Source: Prescottella equi | GTDB lineage: Bacteria; Actinomycetota; Actinomycetes; Mycobacteriales; Mycobacteriaceae | NCBI RefSeq assembly: GCF_002094305.1 | Contig: NZ_LWTX01000001.1 | Span: forward strand, 434,001-498,000 | Direction of reading: 5' to 3' | DNA length: 64,000 nt | In this document: positions 18,469 through 28,627 of the stretch, one piece after another | Position numbering within the stretch: position 1 is the stretch's first letter | How the letters are laid out: every line of letters begins with the position of its first letter | Position numbers and translations under genes: made by a program | The notes under the pieces: model-generated | The model's database searches: none | Told to the model about the DNA's origin: nothing | Seen by the model: only the letters and a program-made list of their open reading frames with translations

Positions 18469-19470
18469 TTAGCCGTTGTGCGGGTCGACGCCGAAGGCCT
18501 CGGCGAGGTCGTCGAGGATCTTGTGCGCGCCCTGGATGCTGACCGGCGTCATCCACATCGCGTCGTCGACCTCGACGATGCGCCCCTTCAGCGTTCCCCA
18601 CAGCGGGTTCTGGCGGAACGCCTCGGCGGCCTTGATCGACTTGCCTTCGGGATCCTCGTACGTCGCGACGAAGATGACGTCGGCCTCGGCGTCGGCCAGG
18701 CGCTCGGGGCTGATCGAGTTCATGATGCTGCCGGCGTCGGCGGGGTCGGCCTGCTGGCTGGCCGGGCGGGCGAGTCCGGCGTCGGCGAGAACGATGCCGC
18801 TGAACGACGTCGTCCGGTAGAGGCGAGCGGTCGGCTCGCCGGCGAATCGCACGACGGACACCGTGGGGTTGTTCGCCTTGGCGTTGATCTCGTCGCCGAT
18901 AGCCTTGGCGCGGGCCTCGTAGTCGCCGATCTTCTGCTCGGCCAGATCCTCCTTGCCGAGCGCCTTCGCGACGAGGCGGATGTTGTCCTTCCACGTGGGG
19001 CCGGTCGACTGGGAGAAGACCGTCGGTGCCAGTGCCGACAGCGCCTCGTAGTTCTTGCCGTCGCGCACCTCGGCCGACAGGACGAGGTCCGGTTCGAGCT
19101 GGGCCACCTTCTCGAGACTCACGTTCTGCACCTTGCCGACCGACACCGCGTCGGCCGCAAACCGGTCACGGGCGTCGCCGAGGTAGTCGGGCAGGCCCTG
19201 CTCGCGGTAGTCGACGAAGCCGACGAGCGGCGACTCGAGCAGTAGCACGGCATCGGCGTAGCTGTTGTCGAGCGTGACGATGCGCTGCGGCTCGGCGTCG
19301 ATGTTCGCCACGCCCCGGAAATGCTCGACGGTCCGCGGGAACCCGGTCGACTCGGTGGCCGTTGTATCGGCTGTGCTCTCGGTGGAGGAGCAGCCGGTGA
19401 GGGCGATGCTCACGGCAGCTCCCACGGCGGCGAGGGAAGTGAGGGTGCGGCGTCGGGCGAGTGTGTACAC
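18469..19470 (-). CDS. Iron-siderophore ABC transporter substrate-binding lipoprotein (FecB-like), copy 1
   Basis: 333-residue predicted lipoprotein with lipobox LTGC near residue 27, and the two-lobe siderophore-binding fold (PQRIVTLDNSYADAVLLLES, then FSGIVLADAGLARPASQ). It sits beside ctaD, as does fecB (Rv3044) in M. tuberculosis. The frame can be opened at a TTG (19485), but GTG 19470 is preferred because TTGGAG lies 9 bases before it. A strong IdeR/DtxR box lies 43-61 bases upstream, so it should be repressed by iron-loaded IdeR. The downstream paralog and Nudix gene follow in the same direction. Confidence 0.88.
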   Translation of the reverse strand: MYTLARRRTLTSLAAVGAAVSIALTGCSSTESTADTTATESTGFPRTVEHFRGVANIDAEPQRIVTLDNSYADAVLLLESPLVGFVDYREQGLPDYLGDARDRFAADAVSVGKVQNVSLEKVAQLEPDLVLSAEVRDGKNYEALSALAPTVFSQSTGPTWKDNIRLVAKALGKEDLAEQKIGDYEARAKAIGDEINAKANNPTVSVVRFAGEPTARLYRTTSFSGIVLADAGLARPASQQADPADAGSIMNSISPERLADAEADVIFVATYEDPEGKSIKAAEAFRQNPLWGTLKGRIVEVDDAMWMTPVSIQGAHKILDDLAEAFGVDPHNG

Positions 19471-19512
19471 GAGATGGAACTCCAAGCGAGTGGAACGGAC
19501 GAGCCGAGGGGA

Positions 19513-19531
19513 TTAGGTAAGGAAAACCTTA
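19513..19531. promoter_or_regulatory. IdeR/DtxR iron box
   Basis: TTAGGTAAGGAAAACCTTA matches 15 of 19 positions of the IdeR/DtxR consensus TTAGGTTAGGCTAACCTAA as I recall it, with both half-sites (TTAGG / CCTTA) intact. It stands out as AT-rich in GC-rich DNA and lies just upstream of the FecB-like gene at 19470. It predicts repression when iron is plentiful. Confidence 0.8.
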
Positions 19532-19835
19532 ATAGCATGGATGTGTCGTTGCTCTCGACAGCCGGGTACGACTCGGCGGTGAGGCCCGGCCCGCGCCGAC
19601 ACGCCGCGGGCCGGTGGTCGAGAGGTCCGATGGGGGACTAAAGCCCTGTTCGCGGCCTCGAGGCCCGAAGGTCGAAGGGCCCGAGTACGACAGGGAGTAG
19701 GACCCGGTCCGCGGTGCCCGAAAGCACCGTCTACGATTCGATGAGCGCAAGCCAGCGATCGCCTCTTCCGCCAGTCCGGGGTAGGCGCTCAGAGCGCGGC
19801 CTGCGGAGCGACCAAGGGCACATTCAGGAGGATCA
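19532..19835 (+). other. Long structured upstream region of ctaD
   Basis: 304 bases without a gene. It contains a perfect 10-bp inverted repeat CCGGCCCGCG / CGCGGGCCGG (19586-19614), a perfect 12-base palindrome GGCCTCGAGGCC, a 6-bp hairpin CGGTGC-CCGAAA-GCACCG (19712-19729), a possible -10 box TACGAT at 19732, and the ribosome site AGGAGG at 19826. It presumably holds the ctaD promoter and a long folded leader. I do not recognise a known riboswitch class. Confidence 0.45.
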
Positions 19836-21575
19836 GTGACTGCCGTAGCGCCCCAGCCAGTCCCGGAGATAGCAGCGAGGCCTTACCCGCCGCGGCAGGG
19901 ACCCAAGGGCTCGTTCATCTACAAGATGGTGACGACCACCGATCCCAAGGTGCTCGGGATCATGTACCTGGTCACCTCTTTCGCGTTCTTCCTCATCGGT
20001 GGCCTGATGGCGCTGCTGATGCGTACCGAGCTCGCGGTGCCGGGACTGCAGTTCCTCTCGAACGAGCAGTTCAACCAGCTGTTCACGATGCACGGCACGA
20101 TCATGCTGCTGCTGTACGCGACCCCGGTCGTGTTCGGCTTCGCCAACTACATCGTCCCGCTGCAGATCGGTGCCCCCGATGTGGCGTTCCCGCGTCTGAA
20201 CGCGTTCAGCTACTGGCTGTACCTGTTCGGCGCCCTCATCACGACGGCCGGCTTCATCACCCCCGGTGGTGCTGCCGACTTCGGCTGGACCGCTTACACC
20301 CCGCTGACGAGCGCTCTGCACTCGCCGGGCGTCGGCGCGGACCTCTGGGTCCTCGGCCTCGCCGTCGCGGGTCTCGGCACCATCCTCGGTGGCGTCAACT
20401 TCATCACCACCATCGTGTGCCTGCGCGCACCGGGCATGACGATGTTCCGGATGCCGATCTTCACCTGGAACATCCTGATCACCAGCATCCTCGTCCTGCT
20501 GGCGTTCCCGCTGCTCACCGCTGCTTTCATGGGCCTGTTCGTCGACCGTCACCTCGGTGGCCACATCTTCGACCCGGCAACGGGTGGCGTCCTGCTGTGG
20601 CAGCACCTGTTCTGGTTCTTCGGTCACCCCGAGGTCTACATCATCGCGCTGCCGTTCTTCGGCATCGTCTCGGAGATCTTCCCGGTCTTCTCGCGTAAGC
20701 CGATCTTCGGCTACAGCGGCCTCGTGTACGCCACCATGGCCATCGCTGCCCTGTCGATCGCCGTGTGGGCGCACCACATGTACGCCACCGGCGCCGTGCT
20801 GCTGCCGTTCTTCTCCTTCATGACGTTCCTCATCGCGGTCCCGACCGGTGTGAAGTTCTTCAACTGGATCGGCACGATGTGGAAGGGCCAGTTGACGTTC
20901 GAGTCGCCGATGCTGTTCTCCGTCGGCTTCCTCGTGACCTTCCTCTTCGGCGGCCTCTCCGGTGTGCTGCTCGCGAGCCCGCCGCTCGACTTCCACGTCA
21001 CCGACACGTATTTCGTGGTTGCGCACTTCCACTACGTGCTCTTCGGCACCATCGTGTTCGCCACCTACGCGGGTATCTACTTCTGGTTCCCGAAGATGAC
21101 CGGCCGCATGATGGACGAGCGTCTCGCGAAGTGGCACTTCTGGACCACGTTCATCGGTTTCCACGCCACCTTCCTGGTCCAGCACTGGCTCGGTGCCGAG
21201 GGCATGCCGCGTCGCTACGCCGACTACCTGCCCACCGACGGCTTCACCACGCTGAACACGATCTCCACGGTCGGCTCGTTCATCCTCGGTGCGTCGACGC
21301 TGCCGTTCCTGTGGAACGTCTTCAAGAGCTACCGCTACGGCGAGGTCGTCAAGGTCGACGACCCGTGGGGCTACGGCAACTCGCTCGAGTGGGCCACCAC
21401 CTGCCCGCCGCCGCGGCACAACTTCACCGAGCTGCCCCGGATCCGCTCGGAGCGTCCGGCGTTCGAGCTGCACTACCCGCACATGGTCGAGCGCATGCGC
21501 GACGAGGCCCATGTCGGTATCGGACACGGTGGCGGAAAGCACTCCACCGCGGTCCTGGAGGACACCAAGTCCTAG
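19836..21575 (+). CDS. ctaD: Cytochrome c oxidase subunit I (aa3-type)
   Basis: 579-residue catalytic subunit of the aa3 terminal oxidase, which reduces oxygen and pumps protons in the cytoplasmic membrane. Twelve hydrophobic segments are expected and most are visible. Haem and copper ligands are present: low-spin haem His in MHGTIM, CuB His with the cross-linked Tyr in [10 protein letters not shown], the HH pair in WAHHMY, and haem ligands in AHFHYV. It acts with CtaC/CtaE and the bcc complex, encoded elsewhere, as usual for actinobacteria. GTG 19836 has AGGAGG five bases before it. A strong terminator follows. Confidence 0.97.
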   Translation: MTAVAPQPVPEIAARPYPPRQGPKGSFIYKMVTTTDPKVLGIMYLVTSFAFFLIGGLMALLMRTELAVPGLQFLSNEQFNQLFTMHGTIMLLLYATPVVFGFANYIVPLQIGAPDVAFPRLNAFSYWLYLFGALITTAGFITPGGAADFGWTAYTPLTSALHSPGVGADLWVLGLAVAGLGTILGGVNFITTIVCLRAPGMTMFRMPIFTWNILITSILVLLAFPLLTAAFMGLFVDRHLGGHIFDPATGGVLLWQHLFWFFGHPEVYIIALPFFGIVSEIFPVFSRKPIFGYSGLVYATMAIAALSIAVWAHHMYATGAVLLPFFSFMTFLIAVPTGVKFFNWIGTMWKGQLTFESPMLFSVGFLVTFLFGGLSGVLLASPPLDFHVTDTYFVVAHFHYVLFGTIVFATYAGIYFWFPKMTGRMMDERLAKWHFWTTFIGFHATFLVQHWLGAEGMPRRYADYLPTDGFTTLNTISTVGSFILGASTLPFLWNVFKSYRYGEVVKVDDPWGYGNSLEWATTCPPPRHNFTELPRIRSERPAFELHYPHMVERMRDEAHVGIGHGGGKHSTAVLEDTKS

Positions 21576-23692
<2,117 letters not shown>

Positions 23693-23751
23693 TCGGCCCG
23701 CCGACACGCAGGTCCGGTCCGATCGGACCCTCCGGCGGGCGGTACGCGAAG

Positions 23752-24582
23752 ATGGTCGCTGTGTCGGAACCAGATCCTGATCTCCTCATCGATTTCGAAG
23801 ACGTCCTGATTCGCCGTGGCGGAGCGACCCTCGTCGGCCCGGTCTCCTGGAAAGTGGAGTTGGACGAGAAGTGGGTCGTGCTCGGCCCCAACGGCGCGGG
23901 CAAGACCTCGCTGCTGCGCATGGCGGCCGCCGAGATCCACCCGACGTCCGGTGTGGCGCGCCTGTTCGGCGAGACGTTCGGCCGCGTCGACATCACCGAA
24001 CTGCGACCCCGGATCGGGTTGTCGTCGTCGGCGCTGGCCCATCGCGTCCCGGCGGACGAGATCGTGAGCGACCTGGTGGTGTCGGCGGGCTATTCGGTGC
24101 TCGGTCGCTGGCGGGAACGCTACGAGGACATGGACACCGAGCGCGCCGTCGAGATGCTCGAGAGCCTGGGTGCCGAGCATCTGTCGAACCGCGTGTACGG
24201 GACCCTCTCGGAGGGCGAGCGCAAGCGCGTGCTGATCGCCCGGGCACTGATGACCGATCCGGAACTGCTGCTGCTCGACGAGCCCGCGGCGGGCTTGGAC
24301 CTGGGAGGCCGTGAGGAACTCGTCGCACGCCTGGGTGACCTCGCGGCCGATCCCGATTCGCCGGCGACGGTGCTCATCACGCACCACGTCGAGGAGATCC
24401 CGCCGGGCTTCACCCACGCGATGTTGCTGTCCGAGGGGCGGGTGGTCTCGCAGGGTCTGCTCGACGACGTCATCACGGCCGAGAACCTCAGCGAGGCGTT
24501 CAGCCAGTCGATCACGCTCGATCGCGTCGACGGCCGTTACTTCGCCCGTCGGACACGGCATCCCGGACGGCACCGGGCCTGA
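23752..24582 (+). CDS. ABC transporter ATP-binding protein
   Basis: 276-residue ATPase with Walker A LGPNGAGKTSLL near residue 43, signature LSEGERKRVLIARALM near residue 152, Walker B LLLLDEPAAGLDL near residue 175 and the switch His in VLITHHVEEIP. The signature Gly-Gly-Gln is replaced by Ser-Glu-Gly-Glu, as in many soluble cassettes related to the ModF/molybdate-like group. No permease gene is adjacent, so it is an orphan; the homologous gene (Rv3041c) occupies the same place in M. tuberculosis. The start could be ATG 23752 or GTG 23761. Confidence 0.88.
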   Translation: MVAVSEPDPDLLIDFEDVLIRRGGATLVGPVSWKVELDEKWVVLGPNGAGKTSLLRMAAAEIHPTSGVARLFGETFGRVDITELRPRIGLSSSALAHRVPADEIVSDLVVSAGYSVLGRWRERYEDMDTERAVEMLESLGAEHLSNRVYGTLSEGERKRVLIARALMTDPELLLLDEPAAGLDLGGREELVARLGDLAADPDSPATVLITHHVEEIPPGFTHAMLLSEGRVVSQGLLDDVITAENLSEAFSQSITLDRVDGRYFARRTRHPGRHRA

Positions 24583-24671
24583 CCCGGCCGGCCCGCTCGC
24601 GACACGCGCGTTGGGCGCGGCCGCTGGGACTGGTGGTGAGGCGTCCGTCACTCGGGGCGTAAGTTCCCGGT

Positions 24672-25538
24672 ATGGGAACTTCTCGAGAGTCGGGCGCACC
24701 CACCGCCGGTGCCCCGCAGCAGGCCGGAATGTTCGACGAGTCGCAGACCGTGTCCACGGCTCCGGCGCCGAAGGACGCGTCCACCGTGATGCTCGTGCGC
24801 GACGGTGACGACGGTGTCGAGGTGTTCCTGCTGCGGCGGGTCGCCGGTATGGCGTTCGCCGGTGGTATGACGGTGTTTCCGGGCGGCGGCGTCGATCCGT
24901 CCGACGGCACCGCCGACGTCCGCTGGTCCGGCCCGTCGCCCGCGTGGTGGGCGGAGCGGTTCGGCGTCGACGAGGCCCGCGCGAAGGCGCTCGTGTGCGC
25001 GGCGGTGCGGGAGACGTTCGAGGAGTGCGGCGTCCTGCTCGCCGGCCCGACGGAGGACACCGTCGTCGCGGACACGGCCGGGTACGCCGAGGCCCGTCGC
25101 CAGCTCGAGTCGCGGGAGTTGTCGTTCGCGGACTTCCTGACGCGCGAGAACCTCGTGCTGCGTGCGGATCTGCTTCGCCCGTGGGCGAACTGGATCACCC
25201 CGGTCCAGGAGGGGCGTCGCTACGACACCCGCTTCTTCGTCGCAGTGCTGCCCGAGGGGCAGAACGCCGACGGGGAGACGTCCGAGGCCGCCGAGGTGGC
25301 GTGGCGCACCCCGACCGCGGCCGTCGACGACTGGCGTCAGCGTCGCAGCGTCCTGCTGCCGCCGACGTGGCGTCAGCTCGCGACGTTGGGTGAGTTCGAC
25401 GGCGTCGACGCGATTCTTGCTGCCGAGCCGGAGATTTCGCCGATCCTGCCGGAGTTGAGTTTCGTCGACGGCAAGCCGCGGGTGTCGTTCCCGGGTGACG
25501 AGGGCTACTACGACACCGGGGCGCTGCCCTGGGGGTGA
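24672..25538 (+). CDS. Nudix hydrolase (CoA/ADP-ribose-type, long form)
   Basis: 288-residue Nudix-fold protein. After an Ala/Thr-rich tail, the fold starts at TVMLVRDGDDGVEVFLLRRV (residue ~38); GGMTVFPGGGVDP and the Nudix helix AAVRETFEECGVLLAG follow, with an insertion of about 30 residues between them. The interrupted box and the length resemble the RppH-unrelated NUDT19-like/CoA-diphosphatase group. The actual substrate is uncertain. Overlaps the extended frame of the enoyl-CoA hydratase and lies in the same order as Rv3040c. Confidence 0.82.
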   Translation: MGTSRESGAPTAGAPQQAGMFDESQTVSTAPAPKDASTVMLVRDGDDGVEVFLLRRVAGMAFAGGMTVFPGGGVDPSDGTADVRWSGPSPAWWAERFGVDEARAKALVCAAVRETFEECGVLLAGPTEDTVVADTAGYAEARRQLESRELSFADFLTRENLVLRADLLRPWANWITPVQEGRRYDTRFFVAVLPEGQNADGETSEAAEVAWRTPTAAVDDWRQRRSVLLPPTWRQLATLGEFDGVDAILAAEPEISPILPELSFVDGKPRVSFPGDEGYYDTGALPWG

Positions 25539-25545
25539 CGCCCAG

Positions 25546-25551
25546 TAGCCT
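25546..25551 (+). promoter_or_regulatory. -10 box TAGCCT, leaderless start of enoyl-CoA hydratase
   Basis: TAGCCT lies exactly 7 bases before ATG 25559, so transcription would begin at or next to the A of the start codon. This supports 25559 over the in-frame start at 25535 and matches the arrangement at several other genes here. Confidence 0.5.
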
Positions 25552-25558
25552 GAGCCGC

Positions 25559-26338
25559 ATGGCTGAGTTTGTGACTCTCGAGGTTTCCGAAGGTATCGGC
25601 ACGATCCGTCTGGCGCGTCCTCCGATGAATGCCCTCAACCGTCAGGTGCAGGAGGAGATTCGGGCGGCTGCGCGTCAGGCGACGGTCGATCCGGAGGTCA
25701 AGGCCGTCATCGTGTACGGCGGTGAGAAGGTGTTCGCCGCGGGCGCCGACATCAAGGAGATGGCGGAGCTCGATTTCGTGCAGATGAGCGAGATCATCGC
25801 CGACCTGCAGTCGGCGCTCGGCGCGATCGCCGACATCCCGAAGCCGACGGTCGCCGCGATCACCGGCTACGCGCTCGGCGGCGGCCTCGAGGTGGCCCTC
25901 GGCGCGGATCGCCGGATCGCGGGCGACAACGTCAAGCTCGGGGTGCCGGAGATCCTGCTCGGCATCATCCCCGGTGGCGGTGGCACGCAGCGTCTGGCCC
26001 GCCTGGTGGGCCCCGCCAAGGCCAAGGACATGGTCTTCACGGGTCGCTTCGTCGGCGCCGAGGAGGCCCTTGCGATCGGTCTCATCGACGAGATGGTCGC
26101 ACCGGACGAGGTCTACAACGCCGCGCGTACGTGGGCGTCGCAGTTCACCGGTGCCGCGAGCCGGGCGATCGCCGCCGCGAAGGCCGCGATCGACCAGGGC
26201 CTGGACACCGACCTCGCAACGGGCTTGAAGATCGAGCAGCACCTGTTCGCGTCGCTGTTCGCGACCGCCGACCGCACCATCGGCATGGAGTCGTTCGTCG
26301 AGAACGGCCCCGGCAAGGCGAAGTTCACCGGCAAGTAG
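25559..26338 (+). CDS. Enoyl-CoA hydratase/isomerase (EchA17-like)
   Basis: 259-residue crotonase-fold enzyme that hydrates 2-trans-enoyl-CoA in beta-oxidation. The oxyanion-hole segment VFAAGADIKEMAELD is near residue 60, GYALGGGLEVALGADRRIA near residue 101 gives the first catalytic Glu region, and GVPEILLGIIPGGGGTQRLA near residue 127 carries the second catalytic Glu. Both glutamates appear present, so it is likely a true hydratase and not a pseudo-enzyme. ATG 25559 is supported by a -10 box 7 bases upstream. Neighbouring order matches Rv3039c. A long hairpin follows the stop. Confidence 0.92.
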   Translation: MAEFVTLEVSEGIGTIRLARPPMNALNRQVQEEIRAAARQATVDPEVKAVIVYGGEKVFAAGADIKEMAELDFVQMSEIIADLQSALGAIADIPKPTVAAITGYALGGGLEVALGADRRIAGDNVKLGVPEILLGIIPGGGGTQRLARLVGPAKAKDMVFTGRFVGAEEALAIGLIDEMVAPDEVYNAARTWASQFTGAASRAIAAAKAAIDQGLDTDLATGLKIEQHLFASLFATADRTIGMESFVENGPGKAKFTGK

Positions 26339-26351
26339 CCGCGCCTCTTCT

Positions 26352-26414
26352 CGCGTTTCGCGCACTTGTCGTCGTCCTCCGGGCCCCGAGGCGACGACAC
26401 GTGCGCGAAACGCG
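26352..26414. terminator. Long hairpin after enoyl-CoA hydratase
   Basis: About 24 bp of stem (CGCGTTTCGCGCAC... / ...GTGCGCGAAACGCG) with one mismatch around a ~15-base loop that itself contains CCTC/GAGG. It lies 14 bases after the stop and ends 20 bases before the next promoter, so it probably ends the upstream transcript. Confidence 0.65.
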
Positions 26415-26433
26415 GGGGGAAGAACCGCAAAAC

Positions 26434-26467
26434 TAGAACTTGTTCATTCCTTACCATTCGGTAGGAT
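26434..26467 (+). promoter_or_regulatory. Promoter with two overlapping palindromes before methyltransferase gene
   Basis: A -35-like TTGTTC (26440) and -10 TAGGAT (26462-26467), 16 bases apart; the -10 ends 7 bases before ATG 26475, giving a leaderless transcript. A palindrome GAAC-TT-GTTC (26436-26445) covers the -35 and resembles the KstR half-sites (AAC-NN-GTT). A second, CCTTACC-ATTC-GGTAGG (26449-26465), covers the -10 and resembles the larger palindrome before etfBA. Regulators are inferred, not shown. Confidence 0.55.
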
Positions 26468-26474
26468 TCCCGGC

Positions 26475-27449
26475 ATGACTGCAAGCCCGACAGATCCCGC
26501 GCCCAACCCGCACGCCACGGCCGAAGAGGTCGAGGCGGCGCTGCAGGACACCAAGCTCGCCCAGGTCCTGTACCACGACTGGGAAGCGGAGACCTACGAC
26601 GACAAGTGGTCTATCTCGTACGACGAGCGCTGCATCGACTACGCACGCGGGCGTTTCGACGCCGTCGCCGGCGACCAGCCGCTGCCGTACGAGCGGGCAC
26701 TCGAACTGGGCTGCGGCACCGGCTTCTTCCTCCTCAACCTCATGCAGGGCGGCGTCGCGAAGACCGGTTCGGTCACCGACCTGTCCCCGGGCATGGTGAA
26801 GGTCGCGCTGCGCAATGCCGAGCACCTCGGACTGCCGGTCGACGGCCGCGTCGCCGACGCCGAGACCATCCCGTACGAGGACGACACATTCGACCTCGTC
26901 GTCGGGCACGCCGTGCTGCACCACATCCCGGACGTCGAGCAGTCGCTGCGCGAGGTGCTGCGCGTGCTCAAGCCGGGTGGCCGTTTCGTCTTCGCCGGTG
27001 AACCCAGCACGATCGGCAACTTCTACGCCCGCTGGCTCGGTCGCGCGACGTGGGCCGCGACCACCAACGTCACCAAACTGCCGTTCCTGTCCGACTGGCG
27101 TCGCCCGCAGTCCGAGCTCGACGAGTCGTCGCGTGCCGCCGCTCTCGAGGCCGTCGTCGACCTGCACACCTTCGACCCCACCGACCTCGAGAACATCGCG
27201 AAGTCGGCCGGTGCGGTCGAGGTCAAGGCCAAGACGGAGGAGTTCGCCGCGGCGCTCCTCGGTTGGCCGGTCCGCACCTTCGAGGCCGCCGTGCCGCCGG
27301 AGAAGCTGGGCTGGGGCTGGGCCAAGTTCGCGTTCGGCGGCTTCAAGACGCTGAGCTGGGTGGACGACAAGGTGCTCCAGCACGTCGTCCCGCGCAATTT
27401 CTTCTACAACGTGATGATCACCGGCGTGAAGCCGGGCACCACCGACTGA
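26475..27449 (+). CDS. Class I SAM-dependent methyltransferase
   Basis: 324-residue protein with a Methyltransf_11/25 domain at about residues 70-185. SAM-binding motif I is ALELGCGTGFFLLNLM (residue ~77), motif II DLSPGM, and motif IV/post-I VVGHAVLHHIPDVEQSLREV. The C-terminal half is not recognised but contains conserved-looking aromatic residues (KLGWGWAKFAFGGFKTLSW). It corresponds in position to Rv3038c. Substrate unknown. The promoter is unusually well defined, with two palindromes that suggest control by a lipid-responsive TetR-type regulator. Confidence 0.87.
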   Translation: MTASPTDPAPNPHATAEEVEAALQDTKLAQVLYHDWEAETYDDKWSISYDERCIDYARGRFDAVAGDQPLPYERALELGCGTGFFLLNLMQGGVAKTGSVTDLSPGMVKVALRNAEHLGLPVDGRVADAETIPYEDDTFDLVVGHAVLHHIPDVEQSLREVLRVLKPGGRFVFAGEPSTIGNFYARWLGRATWAATTNVTKLPFLSDWRRPQSELDESSRAAALEAVVDLHTFDPTDLENIAKSAGAVEVKAKTEEFAAALLGWPVRTFEAAVPPEKLGWGWAKFAFGGFKTLSWVDDKVLQHVVPRNFFYNVMITGVKPGTTD

Positions 27450-27466
27450 ACCGAGTCGAACGAGCT

Positions 27467-28624
27467 TTGGGATACGACTTCACGATCGACGACGTCGACT
27501 ATCTGCGCAGCGCCGAGGGCATCGCGGCGCTGACCCGGACGGCGGAGTCGGAGCTGTCCACGCGGACGCGCCTGGCCGACATCGGCCGGGCGCGTGCGCG
27601 TTTCGGCGACCGCGCCGGACTGCTGATCGAGACCGTCCTGCTGCGGCGCAAGGCCGAGACCAAGCTGTCGGGCGCCGACTCCTGGCTGTTCACCGACGAC
27701 GCACTGCAACAGGCAACCCCGCTCGCGGTGGCCCGCCATCGCGGCGAGCGGCTTGCCGGGCGCCGCGTCCACGACGTCACGTGCTCGATCGGCGCCGAAT
27801 TGTCGGCGCTCGTTCCGGTGGCGGACACGGTGGTCGGCAGCGACCTCGACCCGGTGCGGCTCGCGATGGCCGCGCACAACGTTCCGGGCGCGACGCTGGT
27901 CCGGGCGGACGCGTTGCGGCCGTGCACGCGCGACACCGTCGTCATCGCCGATCCGGCGCGCCGTTCCGGTGGCAGACGCACACACGATCCGGCGGCGCTC
28001 ATGCCGCCGCTGCCCGACCTGCTCGACGTCTACGCCGGCCGGGACCTCGCGGTGAAATGTGCGCCCGGTCTGGACTTCGACCGGCTCGAATGGGACGGCG
28101 AGGTGGAGGTCGTCTCGCTCGACGGCGGCGTGCGGGAGGCGTGCCTGTGGTCGCCGGGACTGGCCGGCGCGGGGGTGCGGCGGCGGGCCACCGTCCTGCG
28201 GTCGGACGGCTCGTCGTGGGAGGTCACCGATGCCGAATCCGACGACATCCCCGAGCGCGAGCCGGGGGAGTGGATCGTCGACCCGGACGGCGCCGTGGTG
28301 CGGGCGGGCCTGGTGCGCCATTACGCGGCGCGGCACGGGCTGTGGCAGCTGGATCCGCGGATCGCCTACCTCACGGGCGACAGCGTGCCGGACGGGGTGC
28401 GCGGGTTCCGGGTGCTGGCGCGGCTGAAGTACACCGAGAAGGCGTTGCGTCAGGAGCTGGCGGCGCGGGACTGCGGTTCGGCCGAGATCCTCGTCCGCGG
28501 ACTCGACATCGATCCCGCCGTGCTGCGGCCGCGGTTGAAGTTGCGGGGCACCACGCCACTGTCGGTGGTGCTCACCCGGATCGGCCGCACGCCCGTCGCC
28601 TTCGTGTGCGCTGCCCGGCTCTGA
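27467..28624 (+). CDS. THUMP-like domain class I SAM methyltransferase
   Basis: 385-residue protein. DVDYLRSAEGIAALTRTAE at the N-terminus, then a SAM-binding core (VHDVTCSIGAELSALVPVAD, SDLDPVRLAMAAHN) and the catalytic-loop-like VIADPARRSGGRR, where DPAR replaces the N/DPPY of nucleic-acid methyltransferases. The C-terminal ~90 residues are the THUMP-like domain. An RNA substrate is plausible but unproven. No ATG or GTG opens the frame near the expected N-terminus; TTG 27467 (GYDFTIDD) is the most reasonable start, 17 bases after the upstream gene. Matches Rv3037c in position. Its stop is 3 bases from the convergent lipoprotein stop. Confidence 0.83.
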   Translation: MGYDFTIDDVDYLRSAEGIAALTRTAESELSTRTRLADIGRARARFGDRAGLLIETVLLRRKAETKLSGADSWLFTDDALQQATPLAVARHRGERLAGRRVHDVTCSIGAELSALVPVADTVVGSDLDPVRLAMAAHNVPGATLVRADALRPCTRDTVVIADPARRSGGRRTHDPAALMPPLPDLLDVYAGRDLAVKCAPGLDFDRLEWDGEVEVVSLDGGVREACLWSPGLAGAGVRRRATVLRSDGSSWEVTDAESDDIPEREPGEWIVDPDGAVVRAGLVRHYAARHGLWQLDPRIAYLTGDSVPDGVRGFRVLARLKYTEKALRQELAARDCGSAEILVRGLDIDPAVLRPRLKLRGTTPLSVVLTRIGRTPVAFVCAARL

Positions 28625-28627
28625 CCA

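Noticed and set aside
17418-19470. The two FecB-like lipoproteins as a frameshifted or split single gene
   Set aside because: Each has its own signal peptide, lipobox and complete two-lobe fold; they are tandem paralogs.
26434-26447. Definite KstR (cholesterol regulator) site
   Set aside because: The core AAC-NN-GTT fits, but the final outer base is T instead of A and there are no steroid genes nearby; kept only as a palindrome.
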